Positions 1 to 9,559 of a DNA stretch of 33,924 nt are shown piece after piece; position 1 is the first letter of the stretch, and each line of letters starts with the position of its first letter. Source of the DNA: Planctomycetaceae bacterium (GTDB lineage: Bacteria > Planctomycetota > Planctomycetia > Planctomycetales > Planctomycetaceae); the NCBI GenBank assembly GCA_028284885.1, contig JANQQW010000207.1:1-33924 (forward strand), given 5' to 3'. The position numbers were made by a program, and so were the translations under genes. Below the pieces are notes generated by a model. The model was given only the letters and a program-made list of their open reading frames with translations. It ran no database searches and had not been told where the DNA came from.

Positions 1-155
1 GACGGCCAGTCGTGCCGGAGGGCGCGGGCCCACTGCTCGGGCGTCGAGCCGACGGCCAGCTCCGGGTAGACGAGCATCCCGGCTGCGGCGGCGAGACCGG
101 CGACGACCAGCACGGCGAGTCCCGTACGGACCAGCCATCCCCGCAGGCGTCGCAT
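1..155 (-). CDS. Exported or membrane-anchored protein, 5' end only
   Basis: The reverse strand from the ATG at 155 reads openly to the window edge, giving the first 51 residues of a protein. It starts [20 protein letters not shown], a basic N-terminus followed by a hydrophobic run rich in Ala, Val and Leu up to about residue 25, and then a polar stretch ([21 protein letters not shown]). This is the form of a signal peptide or N-terminal membrane anchor. The gene is divergent from the ABC-2 permease at 297, with about 140 bp between the two starts that must hold both promoters. The function cannot be judged because the rest lies outside the window. Confidence that it is a real gene rests on the clean signal-like N-terminus. 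Confidence 0.6.
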   Translation of the reverse strand, partial: MRRLRGWLVRTGLAVLVVAGLAAAAGMLVYPELAVGSTPEQWARALRHDWP

Positions 156-296
156 GGGATCCTCCGTTCGCTTCCCGGTGCCCGAGCACGACCGCAGTCT
201 ACCGGATTCGCCGTTCGCCACGCGGCGGCGGGTCGTGAAGAATTGACGAGTGCCCGGCGACCCTCAATCATTGCCGGGCCTCCCGCCGGACAAGTC

Positions 297-1205
297 ATGC
301 TCGCGAACCTGCGTGTCAACTGGGTCATTCTCCGCACCTGCATCGAGGAGCGGCTCGTCTACCGGGCCGACTTCGCGTTCGCGACGCTGGTCCGCTTCCT
401 GCCGATCGTCACGCAGATCTTCCTGTGGGGGGCGATCTTCGCCTCGGCGACGGACGCGAGCATCAACGGGTACACCTACGCCAACATGGTGACGTACTAC
501 CTGCTGGCGATGCTCGCGCGGGCGTTCTCGTCGATGCCGGGGCTCGCCTCGGGCATCGCCCGCGACGTTCGCGACGGCACGATCAAGAAGTACCTCACCC
601 AGCCGATCGACATGCTGGGCTACCTGTTCTGGCACCGCGTGGCCCACAAGCTGGTGTACTACGTGGTGGCGGCCGGGCCGTTCCTGCTCGTGTTCTGGCT
701 GTGCGGCGACTACTTCCCCGACTGGCCTCCCGCCTGGACGTGGCTCGCGTTCCTCGCGTCGCTGGTCATGGCGTTCCTCGTCGGGTTCCTGATCGAGTCG
801 CTGATCGGGCTGATCGCGTTCTGGTTCCTCGAGGTCAGCTCGCTGCTGTTCATCTACATGATGATGAACTTCTTCCTCTCCGGGCACATGCTGCCGCTCG
901 ACTGGCTGCCGGAGCGGCTCGTCGTGGTCTCGGTCGAGGAGGGCCTGCTGTACCCGGACTTCGGCGACGGATCGGAGGTCCCCGAGGGGTGGGGGCTCCC
1001 GTGCCGCCCGGCGATCGACCTGCTCCCCTTCAAGTACCTCGCGTACGTGCCGCCGGCGATCTTCCTGCAGCGGGACGGATACGACTCGCCCCGGGCCGTC
1101 GGCTGGGCCCTGCTGATTCAGGCGGCCTGGATCGTGGTCCTGTTCGGGCTGAACCGCTTCGCCTTCGCCCGGGGGGTGAAACGCTACTCGGCCTTCGGGG
1201 GCTGA
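297..1205 (+). CDS. ABC-2 type transporter permease (DUF990/ABC2_membrane_6-like)
   Basis: This 302-residue protein is a polytopic inner-membrane permease of the ABC-2 exporter class. Hydrophobic segments cluster at about residues 25-45, 60-80, 115-140, 145-170, 175-200 and 270-290. The N-terminal part ([20 protein letters not shown]) and the middle element [17 protein letters not shown], followed by a second membrane block, match the family in which the permease pairs with a separate ATPase. The C-terminus ends KRYSAFGG, also typical. The open frame extends upstream to position 12, but the ATG at 297 is preferred because the residues before it are low-complexity and the homologous-looking part begins here. 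No ATPase or second permease gene lies beside it, which is unusual. The substrate is unknown. Confidence 0.82.
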   Translation: MLANLRVNWVILRTCIEERLVYRADFAFATLVRFLPIVTQIFLWGAIFASATDASINGYTYANMVTYYLLAMLARAFSSMPGLASGIARDVRDGTIKKYLTQPIDMLGYLFWHRVAHKLVYYVVAAGPFLLVFWLCGDYFPDWPPAWTWLAFLASLVMAFLVGFLIESLIGLIAFWFLEVSSLLFIYMMMNFFLSGHMLPLDWLPERLVVVSVEEGLLYPDFGDGSEVPEGWGLPCRPAIDLLPFKYLAYVPPAIFLQRDGYDSPRAVGWALLIQAAWIVVLFGLNRFAFARGVKRYSAFGG

Positions 1206-1319
1206 CGGGCGACCTGCGCGCAGAAGCCGGTTCCGGGCGGCTCGCCGAAGTGTCGAGCGCGAACCCGGTCGGCCGCCGCGGCCTCTGCGAGAACGTCCGG
1301 AGACCCGTTCTGGACGCCC

Positions 1320-1328
1320 TGCTACAAT
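1320..1328 (+). promoter_or_regulatory. Extended -10 promoter element for the MFS gene
   Basis: TGC directly precedes TACAAT, giving the extended -10 pattern TGnTAnAAT. It lies 66 bp upstream of the GTG start at 1395 in otherwise very GC-rich sequence. No good -35 hexamer is visible at the expected distance, which is tolerable for an extended -10 promoter. Confidence 0.45.
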
Positions 1329-1394
1329 CCCGCCTACGACCGACCGGTCGTCCTGCCTCCCGACGGCCTCGGCCGTTCCACCCGAAAGCTCCCC

Positions 1395-2741
1395 GTGAGT
1401 GCCGACCGCACCACCACCGACGTCTACGGCCGCGTGTTCTGGCTGTCGTACGTCGCGAACATCGCGCTGGTGACGGCGAACGCCCTCACGTTCCGCTTCG
1501 CCGAGCTGATCCACGTTCGCGGTGGCAGCGAGCAGATCGCCGGGGCGATCGTGGGGACCGGCATGGCCGGGGCGCTCGTGGCCAGGCTGTTCCTCGGCCA
1601 GGCGATCGACCACTACGGCGTGAAGAAGCTGTGGCTCGGTTCAGCGCTGCTGTTGGTCGTGGGCGTGGTCGGGTTCCTCGCCGCCGGCGGGATCGGCTGG
1701 CCGATCTACGCGGCCCGCGTCTCGTTCAGCGTCGGCCTCGCCGGCATGTTCACCTGCTCGATGGTGCACATCCAGAACCAGGTTCCGCCGGAACGCCGCA
1801 CCGAGATCATCGCCTCGCTGGGGAGCAGCGGCTTCGTCGGCATGATGCTCGGGGCCGTCCTCGGCGACGCGATCCTCGACTCCTACGCCGGAAGCGACGC
1901 CCGGTTCACGGTCCTGTTCGGCGGCTCGGCGGCCCTCGGGGTGCTCTACTTCCTGATCGTCTACGTCGTCACGCGGGGCGACGTGCACGACCGGCCCCTC
2001 TCGACCCCCAACCTGGCCGAACTGCTCGGGCGTCACTGGCCCGGCGTGGTGTTGCTGGTGGCGACGGTGATGGGCGTGATGTTCACGGTGATCAGCGTGT
2101 TCCTCACGCGGTACGCCACGCACCTGGGCATCGCCGGGATCGGTCCGTTCTTCGTCGCCTACGCGGTCACGGCCTTCACGTTCCGGATCCTCACGCGGAA
2201 CTGGAACCGGATCATCGGCCGGCACCGGATGATCCTGCTGGGCCTCGCCGGGCACTCACTGGGGACCTTCTCGTTCCTGGTCGTCTCGCAGGCGTGGCAT
2301 CTCGTGATGCCGGCCCTGTTCATGGGCTTCGGCCACGCGTTGCTGTTCCCGGCCGTCGTCTCGCTGGGAGCCGGGGCGTTTCCCCGGGAGTACCGCGGGT
2401 CGGGCACGACGGTCGTCCTCGGCTTCACCGAGGTCGGCGCGATGATCGGCGCCCCGATCCTGGGCAGCGTCATCGACTACGCCGGGTTCGAGGCGATGTT
2501 CCTCACGGCTGGCGGGTTCGCCCTCGTCACGGGCGTGTACTACGCCGTCTCGGCGAACTGGGCCGAGGACGAGGACCTGGAGTTCGTCCGGCAGTCGAAC
2601 GTGCTCGAGTGCCCGACGTGTGCGGCGATCACGCCGGACACCGCGTTCGCCCCGAAGTGCTGCCCGGTCTGCGGGACCCCGCTCGACCGACGCGAGCCGA
2701 TGCCGCAGACGACCCCGGCGGCCGCCGGCGGCCGGACCTGA
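1395..2741 (+). CDS. Major facilitator superfamily transporter with C-terminal zinc ribbon
   Basis: This 448-residue protein has about 12 hydrophobic segments in two halves, as in MFS secondary transporters. The loop after the second segment reads ARLFLGQAIDHYGVKKLW, resembling the MFS motif A (G-x-x-x-D-R/H-x-G-x-K). The GTG at 1395 is chosen because an extended -10 box lies upstream and the MFS fold begins within 20 residues. After the last membrane helix the chain continues into a cytosolic tail with CPTC at 406-409 and CPVC at 423-426, a rubredoxin-like zinc ribbon. Such a tail is not part of a standard MFS protein, so it is probably a binding or sensing add-on. The transported substrate is not recognisable. 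A reverse-strand gene converges on it downstream. Confidence 0.85.
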   Translation: MSADRTTTDVYGRVFWLSYVANIALVTANALTFRFAELIHVRGGSEQIAGAIVGTGMAGALVARLFLGQAIDHYGVKKLWLGSALLLVVGVVGFLAAGGIGWPIYAARVSFSVGLAGMFTCSMVHIQNQVPPERRTEIIASLGSSGFVGMMLGAVLGDAILDSYAGSDARFTVLFGGSAALGVLYFLIVYVVTRGDVHDRPLSTPNLAELLGRHWPGVVLLVATVMGVMFTVISVFLTRYATHLGIAGIGPFFVAYAVTAFTFRILTRNWNRIIGRHRMILLGLAGHSLGTFSFLVVSQAWHLVMPALFMGFGHALLFPAVVSLGAGAFPREYRGSGTTVVLGFTEVGAMIGAPILGSVIDYAGFEAMFLTAGGFALVTGVYYAVSANWAEDEDLEFVRQSNVLECPTCAAITPDTAFAPKCCPVCGTPLDRREPMPQTTPAAAGGRT

Positions 2742-2844
2742 CGGGTGACCGCCCGGGGCGCATTTCCTGAGCCCGTGGTGGTCGTGATGCGACTCAGCGG
2801 CGGCCCAACGGCGTTCGAGTCGCCGAGCCTCGCCGGTTTCGGGC

Positions 2845-3108
2845 CTAGATCTTCCCCGCTTCGACGTCCTCGACGACGGCGGCGAGCACGGCCGGATCCT
2901 GCTTCTCCATCACGTGCTCGATGCGGGTCTTCGGCACTTTCAGCCGTTCCATCAGGCCGCGGGCCGTCTCCCACATCTTCTCGCGCTTCTTGCCGCTGGC
3001 GAGGAACAGGTTCGTCACCAGTTCGCTCAGCCGCTGGGCGTCGATCGACTCGCGGTTGTCGTAGTACCGCTTGATGACCTTCCGCTGGTAATCCGAGTAT
3101 TCCTTCAC
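2845..3108 (-). CDS. Conserved-looking small helical protein
   Basis: This is an 87-residue soluble protein rich in charged residues and predicted to be helical, with no membrane segment or signal peptide. It starts VKEYSDYQRKVIKRYYDNRE and contains SGKKREKMWETARGLMERL. The reading frame is open up to 3249, but the residues before the GTG at 3108 look non-coding, so this GTG is preferred. It is convergent with the MFS gene. I do not recognise a named family. The amphipathic, basic helices (RKVIKRYY, KKREKMWETARGLMERLKV) could suit protein or nucleic-acid binding, but that is a guess. Codon use and residue composition support a real gene. Confidence 0.7.
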   Translation of the reverse strand: MKEYSDYQRKVIKRYYDNRESIDAQRLSELVTNLFLASGKKREKMWETARGLMERLKVPKTRIEHVMEKQDPAVLAAVVEDVEAGKI

Positions 3109-3558
3109 GGCCGATTCCCGGTGAGGACGATAGGAGAGGCGACATGTTAGCCCATCGTCCCGCCTGGAACAGGTGGGCGAGCGGGTGGACGCGTGCCGAG
3201 GAGGGAACCGGGGCACGACGGGCGATTTCGAGTGCGCCCACGAGTGCACCCTTTCCCTTGCCTTTCGCCCAGATTATCTTGATTGACGGTCACGCACCGG
3301 AGGTGACGCCGACCACGAACGGACGACGACCGGTCTCTGGGTCGGACGGGTTCGACGCCCTCGTGGAGCACGGCACGGAACGACGCCGAAACCCCACCAG
3401 AACGGTCGGCCGCGACGGCCGGCCACCCACCCCGGACACCCGTCCGTTCGACCCAATCCGTATCCGTCGAGTGCCAGGCAGCCGGGACGAATGGCTGCCC
3501 CGCACGCCAAGAATCTCGAACGACCGCCACGGATGGTCCTTCGGTGGAGTGAACCAGC
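3109..3558. other. Non-coding stretch between divergent genes
   Basis: These 450 bp separate the divergent 87-residue protein and the desaturase gene. Open frames exist on both strands but encode Arg/Pro/Gly-rich low-complexity peptides typical of GC-rich non-coding DNA. A relatively AT-rich patch near 3270-3288 carries GATAAT on the reverse strand (3273-3278), which could be the -10 box of the reverse gene. I see no convincing RNA structure or repeat here. Confidence 0.5.
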
Positions 3559-4662
3559 GTGTCCGTCACCACCTTCACTGCTGACGAAAAGAAGGCGATC
3601 CGGGAGAAACTGACGCTCCCGCGATTCCTCATCTTCCCGGCCGGCTCGGCCGCGTTCCTCGCCCTCGCCCTGGAGTGGCCCTACAGCCAGTGGCCGTACG
3701 GCGAGTGGACCGTGATGACGCCGCTCATCCTGTTCCACGGCTACATGCTGTTCTGCTGGACCAGCTGCTTCCACGAGTGCGCCCACCAGACGCTGTGCGG
3801 CTCGCGGTTCGTCAGCATCTGGCTCGGACGGGGCATCGGGACCGTGCTCGGCGTCCCCTACACGGTCTACCGCGAGAGCCACATTCGGCACCACGCCTAC
3901 CTGAACAAGCCGTCCGACTGGGAACTCTGGCCCTACTCGGACCCGAACACCTCGCTGACGTTCCGCCGCGTGTTCGTCTGGTTGGACCTCGTGTTCGGCG
4001 CGCTCACCGCCCCGTACATGTACGGCCGCCTGTACTTCCACCGCGACTCGCCGCTGAGCGCGGAGCAACGACGCGCAGTGCGGCTCGAGTACGTCGGCAT
4101 CGCCCTCTTCTGGGCCACGGTGCTGGGCGTCGTCGGCTACTTCGGCATCTGGTGGGACTTCATGCGGGTGTGGGGCCTGTCCCACCTGTTCGCCGGGTTC
4201 CTCCAGAACTCGCGGAAGCTGACCGAGCACCTCGGCATGGAGAGCTACGACCCGCTCGTCGGCACGCGAACCGTCATCGGCAACTCCTGGTTCACCAAGC
4301 TCTGCACGTTCCTGAACTTCGACATCTTCGTCCACGGCCCGCACCACCGGCACCCGCGGGTCGCCCACGACAAGCTCGTCGAGAAGATGGACAACTACCA
4401 GACGGAGCACCCGGAGCAGGACTACCCGGTCTACTCCTCGTACACGGCCGCCACCTGGAACATGCTCCCGTGGATGTTCCGGAACCCCGGTGTGGGCGTG
4501 AACGTGGGGGCCCCGCTGCCCGAGCGAGAGAAGGCCAAGGTGGCCGACTTCGTCGCCGACGTGACCGAGGAGGTCCTCGCCGACGCCGACCGTCGGACCG
4601 ACCCCGCCCACGACAACGCCCCGCCCCACGAGCAGCCCGCTCCGCGGCAACGGGTCGGCTGA
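3559..4662 (+). CDS. Membrane fatty-acid desaturase / hydroxylase family protein
   Basis: This 367-residue protein belongs to the di-iron membrane desaturase superfamily. It holds the three histidine clusters that bind the two irons: HECAH at 72-76, HIRHH at 108-112 and HGPHH at 259-263. Hydrophobic pairs lie before the first cluster (about residues 20-70) and between clusters two and three (about 135-205), so the His boxes face the cytosol. Members insert double bonds into acyl chains or hydroxylate or ketolate carotenoids, using O2 and an electron donor. The sequence does not tell acyl from carotenoid substrates. The GTG start follows a long non-coding stretch. The C-terminal 40 residues are polar and rich in Pro, Asp and Arg. 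The next gene begins about 95 bp downstream and need not be co-transcribed. Confidence 0.85.
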   Translation: MSVTTFTADEKKAIREKLTLPRFLIFPAGSAAFLALALEWPYSQWPYGEWTVMTPLILFHGYMLFCWTSCFHECAHQTLCGSRFVSIWLGRGIGTVLGVPYTVYRESHIRHHAYLNKPSDWELWPYSDPNTSLTFRRVFVWLDLVFGALTAPYMYGRLYFHRDSPLSAEQRRAVRLEYVGIALFWATVLGVVGYFGIWWDFMRVWGLSHLFAGFLQNSRKLTEHLGMESYDPLVGTRTVIGNSWFTKLCTFLNFDIFVHGPHHRHPRVAHDKLVEKMDNYQTEHPEQDYPVYSSYTAATWNMLPWMFRNPGVGVNVGAPLPEREKAKVADFVADVTEEVLADADRRTDPAHDNAPPHEQPAPRQRVG

Positions 4663-4756
4663 ACGCGTCGCGAGGACGCGTCGGTTCGGGCATAATCGCG
4701 ATCGGAGTGCACGCCGGGTGCCGGTGTGCCGTGCCCCCTCTCCGAGAGCGCTCTCC

Positions 4757-5791
4757 ATGTCGACTCACGACCGCCGCACGTTTCTCGCTCGTTCCGCCGC
4801 CTTCTCCGCGGCCCTCTGGCTCGGCAACGGTGCCCGCGGCGAGGCGAAGCCGACCGACTACTCCGGGCTCGACTCGGCGAAGTACCTCGGCGAGCCGAAG
4901 GTGATCGCGACGGTCGACGACGAGACCGTCTTCACCGAGGGTCCGGCCGTCGCCGCCGACGGAACGCTCTACTTCACGAACGTCCCGATGTCCAAGATCC
5001 TGAAGTGGGATCCGAGGACGTCGAAGCTCTCGACGTTCGCCGAGAAGACCAACAAGACGAACGGACTCTACTTCGAGCCGGACGGCAGCCTGCTCTGCTG
5101 CGAAGGGGACACCGGCCGACTGACCCGCCGCCGCAAGCTGACCGGCACGCCCGAGGTGCTGGCGAGCGAGTACAACGGTTTCCCGCTCGCTCCGCCGAAC
5201 GACGTCTGCCGCGACGGCAATGGCCACGTCTACTTCACGTCCCGACCGAGTCCCTCGGACAACGACCCCGAGAAGGGGAACGTCAACGCCGTCTACCGGC
5301 TCGACCCGGACGGCAAGCTCGTCCAACTCCTCGGCTGGCCCGACGTCCACATGCCCAACGGCATCGTCACCTCGCCCGACGACAGGACGCTGTACCTCAT
5401 CGAGGCCCACCCGGACGCCGACCGCAACCGGAACATCCTCGCCTTCGACCTCAGCACGAAGGGCGAGCTCTCGAACCGCCGCGTGCTGGTCGATTTCTAC
5501 CCCGGCCGTAGCGGAGACGGCATGGCCGTCGACGCGAAGGGGAACCTCTACGTCGCCGCCGGCCTGCACGCCACCCGCAAGACGAGCGAAACCCTCGACA
5601 CCCGCCCCGGCATCCACGTCGTCTCACCCACCGGCAAACTCCTCGCCTTCGCCCGCACGCCGAAGGACACCGTCACGAACTGCACCTTCGGCGGCCCCGA
5701 CCTCCGCACCCTGTACGTCACCTGCGGCACCAAGATCGTCCGCATCGATACGACGATCCAGGGAAAGGCGTCGTACAAGCCGAAGGGGTGA
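4757..5791 (+). CDS. Tat-exported SMP-30/gluconolactonase-like beta-propeller protein
   Basis: This 344-residue protein begins MSTHDRRTFLARSAAF, a twin-arginine motif followed by a hydrophobic stretch and a likely AxA-type cleavage near residue 30 (GARGEA), so it should be folded in the cytoplasm and exported. The mature part is a six-bladed propeller of the SMP-30/gluconolactonase/LRE class. The metal-site motifs are visible in order: EGPAVAADGTLYFTN, PPNDVCRDGNGHVYFTS, MPNGIVTSPDDRTLY and GDGMAVDAKGNLYVA. These supply the Glu, two Asn and Asp ligands for a divalent cation. The family hydrolyses sugar lactones or related esters; the true substrate is unknown. An upstream ATG-free extension to 4718 was rejected because the Tat signal starts at 4757. 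A CATAAT box lies at 4691-4696, 60 bp upstream. Confidence 0.87.
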   Translation: MSTHDRRTFLARSAAFSAALWLGNGARGEAKPTDYSGLDSAKYLGEPKVIATVDDETVFTEGPAVAADGTLYFTNVPMSKILKWDPRTSKLSTFAEKTNKTNGLYFEPDGSLLCCEGDTGRLTRRRKLTGTPEVLASEYNGFPLAPPNDVCRDGNGHVYFTSRPSPSDNDPEKGNVNAVYRLDPDGKLVQLLGWPDVHMPNGIVTSPDDRTLYLIEAHPDADRNRNILAFDLSTKGELSNRRVLVDFYPGRSGDGMAVDAKGNLYVAAGLHATRKTSETLDTRPGIHVVSPTGKLLAFARTPKDTVTNCTFGGPDLRTLYVTCGTKIVRIDTTIQGKASYKPKG

Positions 5792-5885
5792 GAGCTCCCG
5801 GGCCGACGGGTGACCTTTGACGGCGCTCTCCGCGGCTCCGTAGCATGGGGGCTCGCTGATGCATCCCCGCCGACGAGAGCCCGCC

Positions 5886-8159
5886 GTGACAGACTTCCGC
5901 CGCTCGTTGCCCCCCCTACTGTTGCTCGCGGTGCCCGCACTTGCTGCGGCCGCTCCCGTTGTCTCGTTCACGTCGCCCGGCTCCGTGCGTCCCGGCGAGA
6001 CGACCCGGCTCGTCGTCCGCGGCAGCGGGCTGCAGAACGTCAGCACGCTCTGGACGAGCTTCCCGGCCGAGGCGACCATCGACGCGGCGAGCCGCAAACC
6101 GAACGCCGTCGCGTTCCAGGTGAAGGTACCGGCCGACGTCTCGCCCGGACTAAATGCGATCCGTGTCCTCGGGCCGGACGGCGTTTCGGCCCTCAAGCTG
6201 TTCGTCGTCGACGACCTGAAGTCCGTCGACCGCACGTCGGGGAACGACTCCCTCGAGAAGGCCCAGCCGCTCGAACTGCCGACCGCCGTCTCCGGTCACG
6301 TCGACGGGCTCCGGGCCCACTTCTTCCGGTTCTCGGTCGAGGCCGGGCAGAAGCTCACGTTCGAGGTGCACGCCCCCCGCGTCGGCTCGCCGCTCGACCC
6401 GATGATCCGCCTCCTCTCGCCGAACGGCACCGAGATCGCCTACAGCGACGACGAACTCGGCCTCGCCGGCGACGCCCGCCTGCGGCACGAGTTCGCCGAG
6501 GCCGGCAAGTACCTGCTGGAACTCCGCGACGGCACCTACAAGGGGAGCGGCAACCACCGCTTCCACCTCCGCATCGGCGACTTCCCGACCGTCGACACCC
6601 CGTTCCCGATGTCGGCCCAGCGAGGCACGCCCACGAGTGTCGGGACCACGGGTCCGAACTCCGTGCCGCTCGAACCAGTCGTCGTCGACCTGCCCGGAGA
6701 CGACAGCGTCCATCGTGTGAACGTCCCAGCACGCTTCGCGGACGGGCCGTCGGCTTTCGTTTCTCTACCCGTCGAGGCCGCGAAGCAGGTTCAAGAGGTG
6801 GAGCCGAACGACGACGTGAAGTCGGCGACGCCGGCCGAGTTCGGCGCCACGCTGCACGGCCGCTTCGAGAAGCCGGGCGACGTGGACCATTTTCGCTTCA
6901 CCGCGAAGAAGGGGCAGGTCCGGGTGCTGCGGGCGATCACCCGCAGCCAGTACTCGGCGACCGACGCCGTGCTCCGGGTGCTCGACGTCAACGGTCGGCA
7001 GCTCGCGACCGCCGACGACACCGGGGCGGCCGACGCAACGATCACGTTCAACCCTCCGGCCGACGGCGAGTACGTCGTCGCCGTCAGCGAGCTGCTCGAA
7101 CGCGGCGGGCCGCGGTTCGCGTACCGGGTCACCTCCACGCCGCCGCCGCGTGGCTTCGAGTTGACGCTCGCGGCGGACCACGTGAACGTGCCCGACACCG
7201 GGGTCGGAGCGATCGCCGTCAACGTCGTTCGCCGCGGCCACAACGGGCCGATCGAGCTGACCGCCGTCGATCTGCCCGAGGGGATCGTCAGCGACAAGGC
7301 CGTCGTCGGCCCGGGGCAGAATGCCGGCGTGCTCACGATCCGGTCAAACGGTCACGCTCGCGGCACGCTCGTGCCGCTGAAGATCGTCGGCCGTGCGACG
7401 TTCGCCGGCCAGCCGTTCGAGGCAACCGCCACGGCGACCGCCGCCGTCAAGGCGTCCCACTTCAACATGGCCTACCCGCCCGAGACGTTCGCCGACGACG
7501 CCGTTCTCGTCGTCACCGGCCCGCCGGCCTTCACCATCGACGTCGCCGGCCCCGTGGTCTCCGGCAGGCTGCTCTCGGGCAAGACCCGCGTGCAGGTGAA
7601 GCGTCGCGACGGCGTCGCGGGGGACGTGAACCTCGTCGTCGAACTCGACAAGGCGGGTCTGCCGCCGAACGTCGCGCCCGCCGTCAAACCGGTCAAGAAC
7701 GGCACCGATGCCGTCGAAGTCGCCTTCAACGGCGCAGCGAACGCCCCCTTCGGCCGGTTCACCGCCGTTCTGCGGGGCACGTTGAAGCAGGGCAACACGA
7801 CGCACACCGTCTTCTCGCCGGCGTTCGAACTGCGGTTCGCGAAGACGTTGAGCCCGACGGTGAAACCGGCCGGCGGCACGGTCAAGAAGGGAGGCGAGTT
7901 GCGGCTGGCCGTCGATCTCGGTCGCAACCCGGCCCTCGCCGGTCAGGCCGAGGTGCAGATCGACGGCCTTCCCGCCGGCGTCCGCCTCGCCCGCGTCGGC
8001 GTGACCGGCTCCGACAACTCGGTCACGCTGGTGCTCGCCGCGGCAGGCGGGGCCACACCCGCCGAGGCGAAGAACGTGACCGTCACCGCCACCACGACGG
8101 TCGGCAAGTCCAAGGTCGTCGAGAAGTCCGCCCCGTTCACGGTCAAGGTCGTCGACTGA
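5886..8159 (+). CDS. Secreted protein with two pre-peptidase C-terminal (PPC) domains
   Basis: This protein of about 757 residues starts at GTG 5886 with [20 protein letters not shown], a Sec signal peptide. Next comes an Ig/IPT-like stretch ([20 protein letters not shown]). A first PPC-type beta-sandwich covers roughly residues 120-240 ([20 protein letters not shown]) and a second covers about 300-420, opening with the diagnostic EVEPNDD and [13 protein letters not shown]. The remaining C-terminal 340 residues are further beta-rich, Ig-like modules without a recognisable catalytic site. Such all-beta proteins are common in planctomycetes and are exposed on the cell surface or released; no protease domain is present here. 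A start nine codons earlier (ATG 5859) is possible but would place extra charge before the signal. TAGCAT at 5841-5846 may be its -10 box. Confidence 0.82.
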   Translation: MTDFRRSLPPLLLLAVPALAAAAPVVSFTSPGSVRPGETTRLVVRGSGLQNVSTLWTSFPAEATIDAASRKPNAVAFQVKVPADVSPGLNAIRVLGPDGVSALKLFVVDDLKSVDRTSGNDSLEKAQPLELPTAVSGHVDGLRAHFFRFSVEAGQKLTFEVHAPRVGSPLDPMIRLLSPNGTEIAYSDDELGLAGDARLRHEFAEAGKYLLELRDGTYKGSGNHRFHLRIGDFPTVDTPFPMSAQRGTPTSVGTTGPNSVPLEPVVVDLPGDDSVHRVNVPARFADGPSAFVSLPVEAAKQVQEVEPNDDVKSATPAEFGATLHGRFEKPGDVDHFRFTAKKGQVRVLRAITRSQYSATDAVLRVLDVNGRQLATADDTGAADATITFNPPADGEYVVAVSELLERGGPRFAYRVTSTPPPRGFELTLAADHVNVPDTGVGAIAVNVVRRGHNGPIELTAVDLPEGIVSDKAVVGPGQNAGVLTIRSNGHARGTLVPLKIVGRATFAGQPFEATATATAAVKASHFNMAYPPETFADDAVLVVTGPPAFTIDVAGPVVSGRLLSGKTRVQVKRRDGVAGDVNLVVELDKAGLPPNVAPAVKPVKNGTDAVEVAFNGAANAPFGRFTAVLRGTLKQGNTTHTVFSPAFELRFAKTLSPTVKPAGGTVKKGGELRLAVDLGRNPALAGQAEVQIDGLPAGVRLARVGVTGSDNSVTLVLAAAGGATPAEAKNVTVTATTTVGKSKVVEKSAPFTVKVVD

Positions 8160-8198
8160 CACCGGACCACGACGGTTTCGGCCGACACCGTCCCCCTC

Positions 8199-8204
8199 TA
8201 GAAT
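8199..8204 (+). promoter_or_regulatory. Putative -10 box upstream of purA
   Basis: TAGAAT lies 74 bp before the purA ATG in the short gap after the PPC gene. The hexamer about 17 bp upstream (TTTCGG) matches the -35 consensus only weakly. The spacing agrees with similar boxes before other genes in this window. Confidence 0.35.
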
Positions 8205-8278
8205 CCGCAACGCGCCGCGCGTCCGTGCGCCGGGCCTGCCGTCGGACTCCGAGCCGAGCGAACAGAGAAGACCGCATC

Positions 8279-9559
8279 ATGATCACCTCCGTCATCGGTC
8301 TGCAGTGGGGCGACGAGGCCAAGGGCAAGATCGTCGACCTGCTGACCGAGAAGCACGAGATCGTCGTCCGCTACCAGGGCGGCAACAACGCCGGGCACAC
8401 CGTCAAGTTCGGCGGCCAGACGTACAAGCTGTCCGGCCTGCCGATCGGCGTGCTGCACGACCACGTCACGGCCGTCGTCTGCCCCGGCGTCGTCCTGAAC
8501 CCCGAGACGTTCCTCGCCGAGCTCGACGCCGTCGAGGAGCGCCGCGGCCCGGTCGAGGACCGGCTGAAGATCAGCGACCGGGCGCACGTCATCATGCCGT
8601 GGCACATGCTGGAGGAGGCGGCCCTCGACAAGGCCCGCGGCGGCGAGTCGATCGGCACGACCATGCGGGGCATCGGCACCTGCTACCGCGAGAAGGCAGG
8701 ACGCGGCCACGCCGTCCGCTTCGGCGACCTCTACAAGCCGGACTCGCTCCGCCCCCGCTTCGACGAGATCGTCTCCTTCAAGAACACGATCCTGCAGGCG
8801 CTCGACCCCGAACTCGAACCGCTCGACACGGGCGACGTCTTCGACCGCTACCAGGTCTTCGCCGAACGCCTGCGGCCCTACGTCGCCGACACGACCGCCC
8901 TGCTCCACCAGGCCCTCCGCGACGAGAAGAAGATCCTCTTCGAGGGGGCCCAGGGGAGCCTGCTCGACATCGACCACGGCACGTTCCCGTTCGTCACGTC
9001 GTCGAACAGCTCCGGCTGCGGCGTGCACGCGGGCAGCGGCGTGTCGGAGCGGGTCATCGACCGCATGATCGGCGTGGTGAAGGCCTACACGACTCGCGTG
9101 GGGGGCGGCCCCTGCCCGACCGAGCTGCACGACGACACCGGGCAGCACATCCGCGACCGCGGCCACGAGTACGGCACCGTCACCGGCCGCCCCCGCCGCT
9201 GCGGCTGGTTCGACGCCGTCGCCGCCGGCTACGGCGCCCGCATCAGCGGCGTCGACCAGATCGTGGTCGCTCTGCTCGACGTGCTGGACGAACTCCCGGA
9301 GGTCCGGATCTGCGAGGCGTACGAGATCGACGGCGTGCGGACGACGAACTTCCCCGCCCACGCCGACGACCTCGCCGCGGCGAAGCCGGTCTACCGCACG
9401 CTGCCCGGCTGGCAGTCCGACACCTCCGGCTGCCGCCGCATGGACGAACTGCCGGCGAACGCCCGCGCGTACGTCGAGACGATCGCCGAACTGCTGGAGG
9501 CCCCGCTCGCCTACGTCTCGGTCGGACCGGACCGCGAGCAGACGATCGTCGTGGAGTGA
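8279..9559 (+). CDS. purA: Adenylosuccinate synthetase
   Basis: This 426-residue cytosolic enzyme joins IMP and aspartate using GTP to make adenylosuccinate, the first committed step from IMP to AMP. The P-loop reads GDEAKGK at 11-17; most family members have GDEGKGK, so the Gly-to-Ala change is a small oddity. Asp12 and His40 (in GGNNAGH) correspond to the catalytic Asp and His of the family. Other signatures are [34 protein letters not shown] and [11 protein letters not shown]. Length and end-to-end similarity are normal. The ATG at 8279 gives the expected start [17 protein letters not shown]. The frame is open far upstream into the PPC gene, but that is a shadow. Its stop codon overlaps the start of the next gene by one base, suggesting translational coupling. 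Confidence 0.96.
   Translation: MITSVIGLQWGDEAKGKIVDLLTEKHEIVVRYQGGNNAGHTVKFGGQTYKLSGLPIGVLHDHVTAVVCPGVVLNPETFLAELDAVEERRGPVEDRLKISDRAHVIMPWHMLEEAALDKARGGESIGTTMRGIGTCYREKAGRGHAVRFGDLYKPDSLRPRFDEIVSFKNTILQALDPELEPLDTGDVFDRYQVFAERLRPYVADTTALLHQALRDEKKILFEGAQGSLLDIDHGTFPFVTSSNSSGCGVHAGSGVSERVIDRMIGVVKAYTTRVGGGPCPTELHDDTGQHIRDRGHEYGTVTGRPRRCGWFDAVAAGYGARISGVDQIVVALLDVLDELPEVRICEAYEIDGVRTTNFPAHADDLAAAKPVYRTLPGWQSDTSGCRRMDELPANARAYVETIAELLEAPLAYVSVGPDREQTIVVE

Noticed and set aside
3144..3632. Open frames on both strands between the 87-residue protein and the desaturase
   Set aside because: Both encode low-complexity Arg/Pro/Gly/Ser peptides without recognisable structure or start signals.
5810..9559. 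A single 1249-residue frame spanning the PPC gene and purA
   Set aside because: Its first 820 residues are Arg/Pro-rich out-of-frame sequence of the PPC gene; only the part from 8279 is a real protein (PurA).
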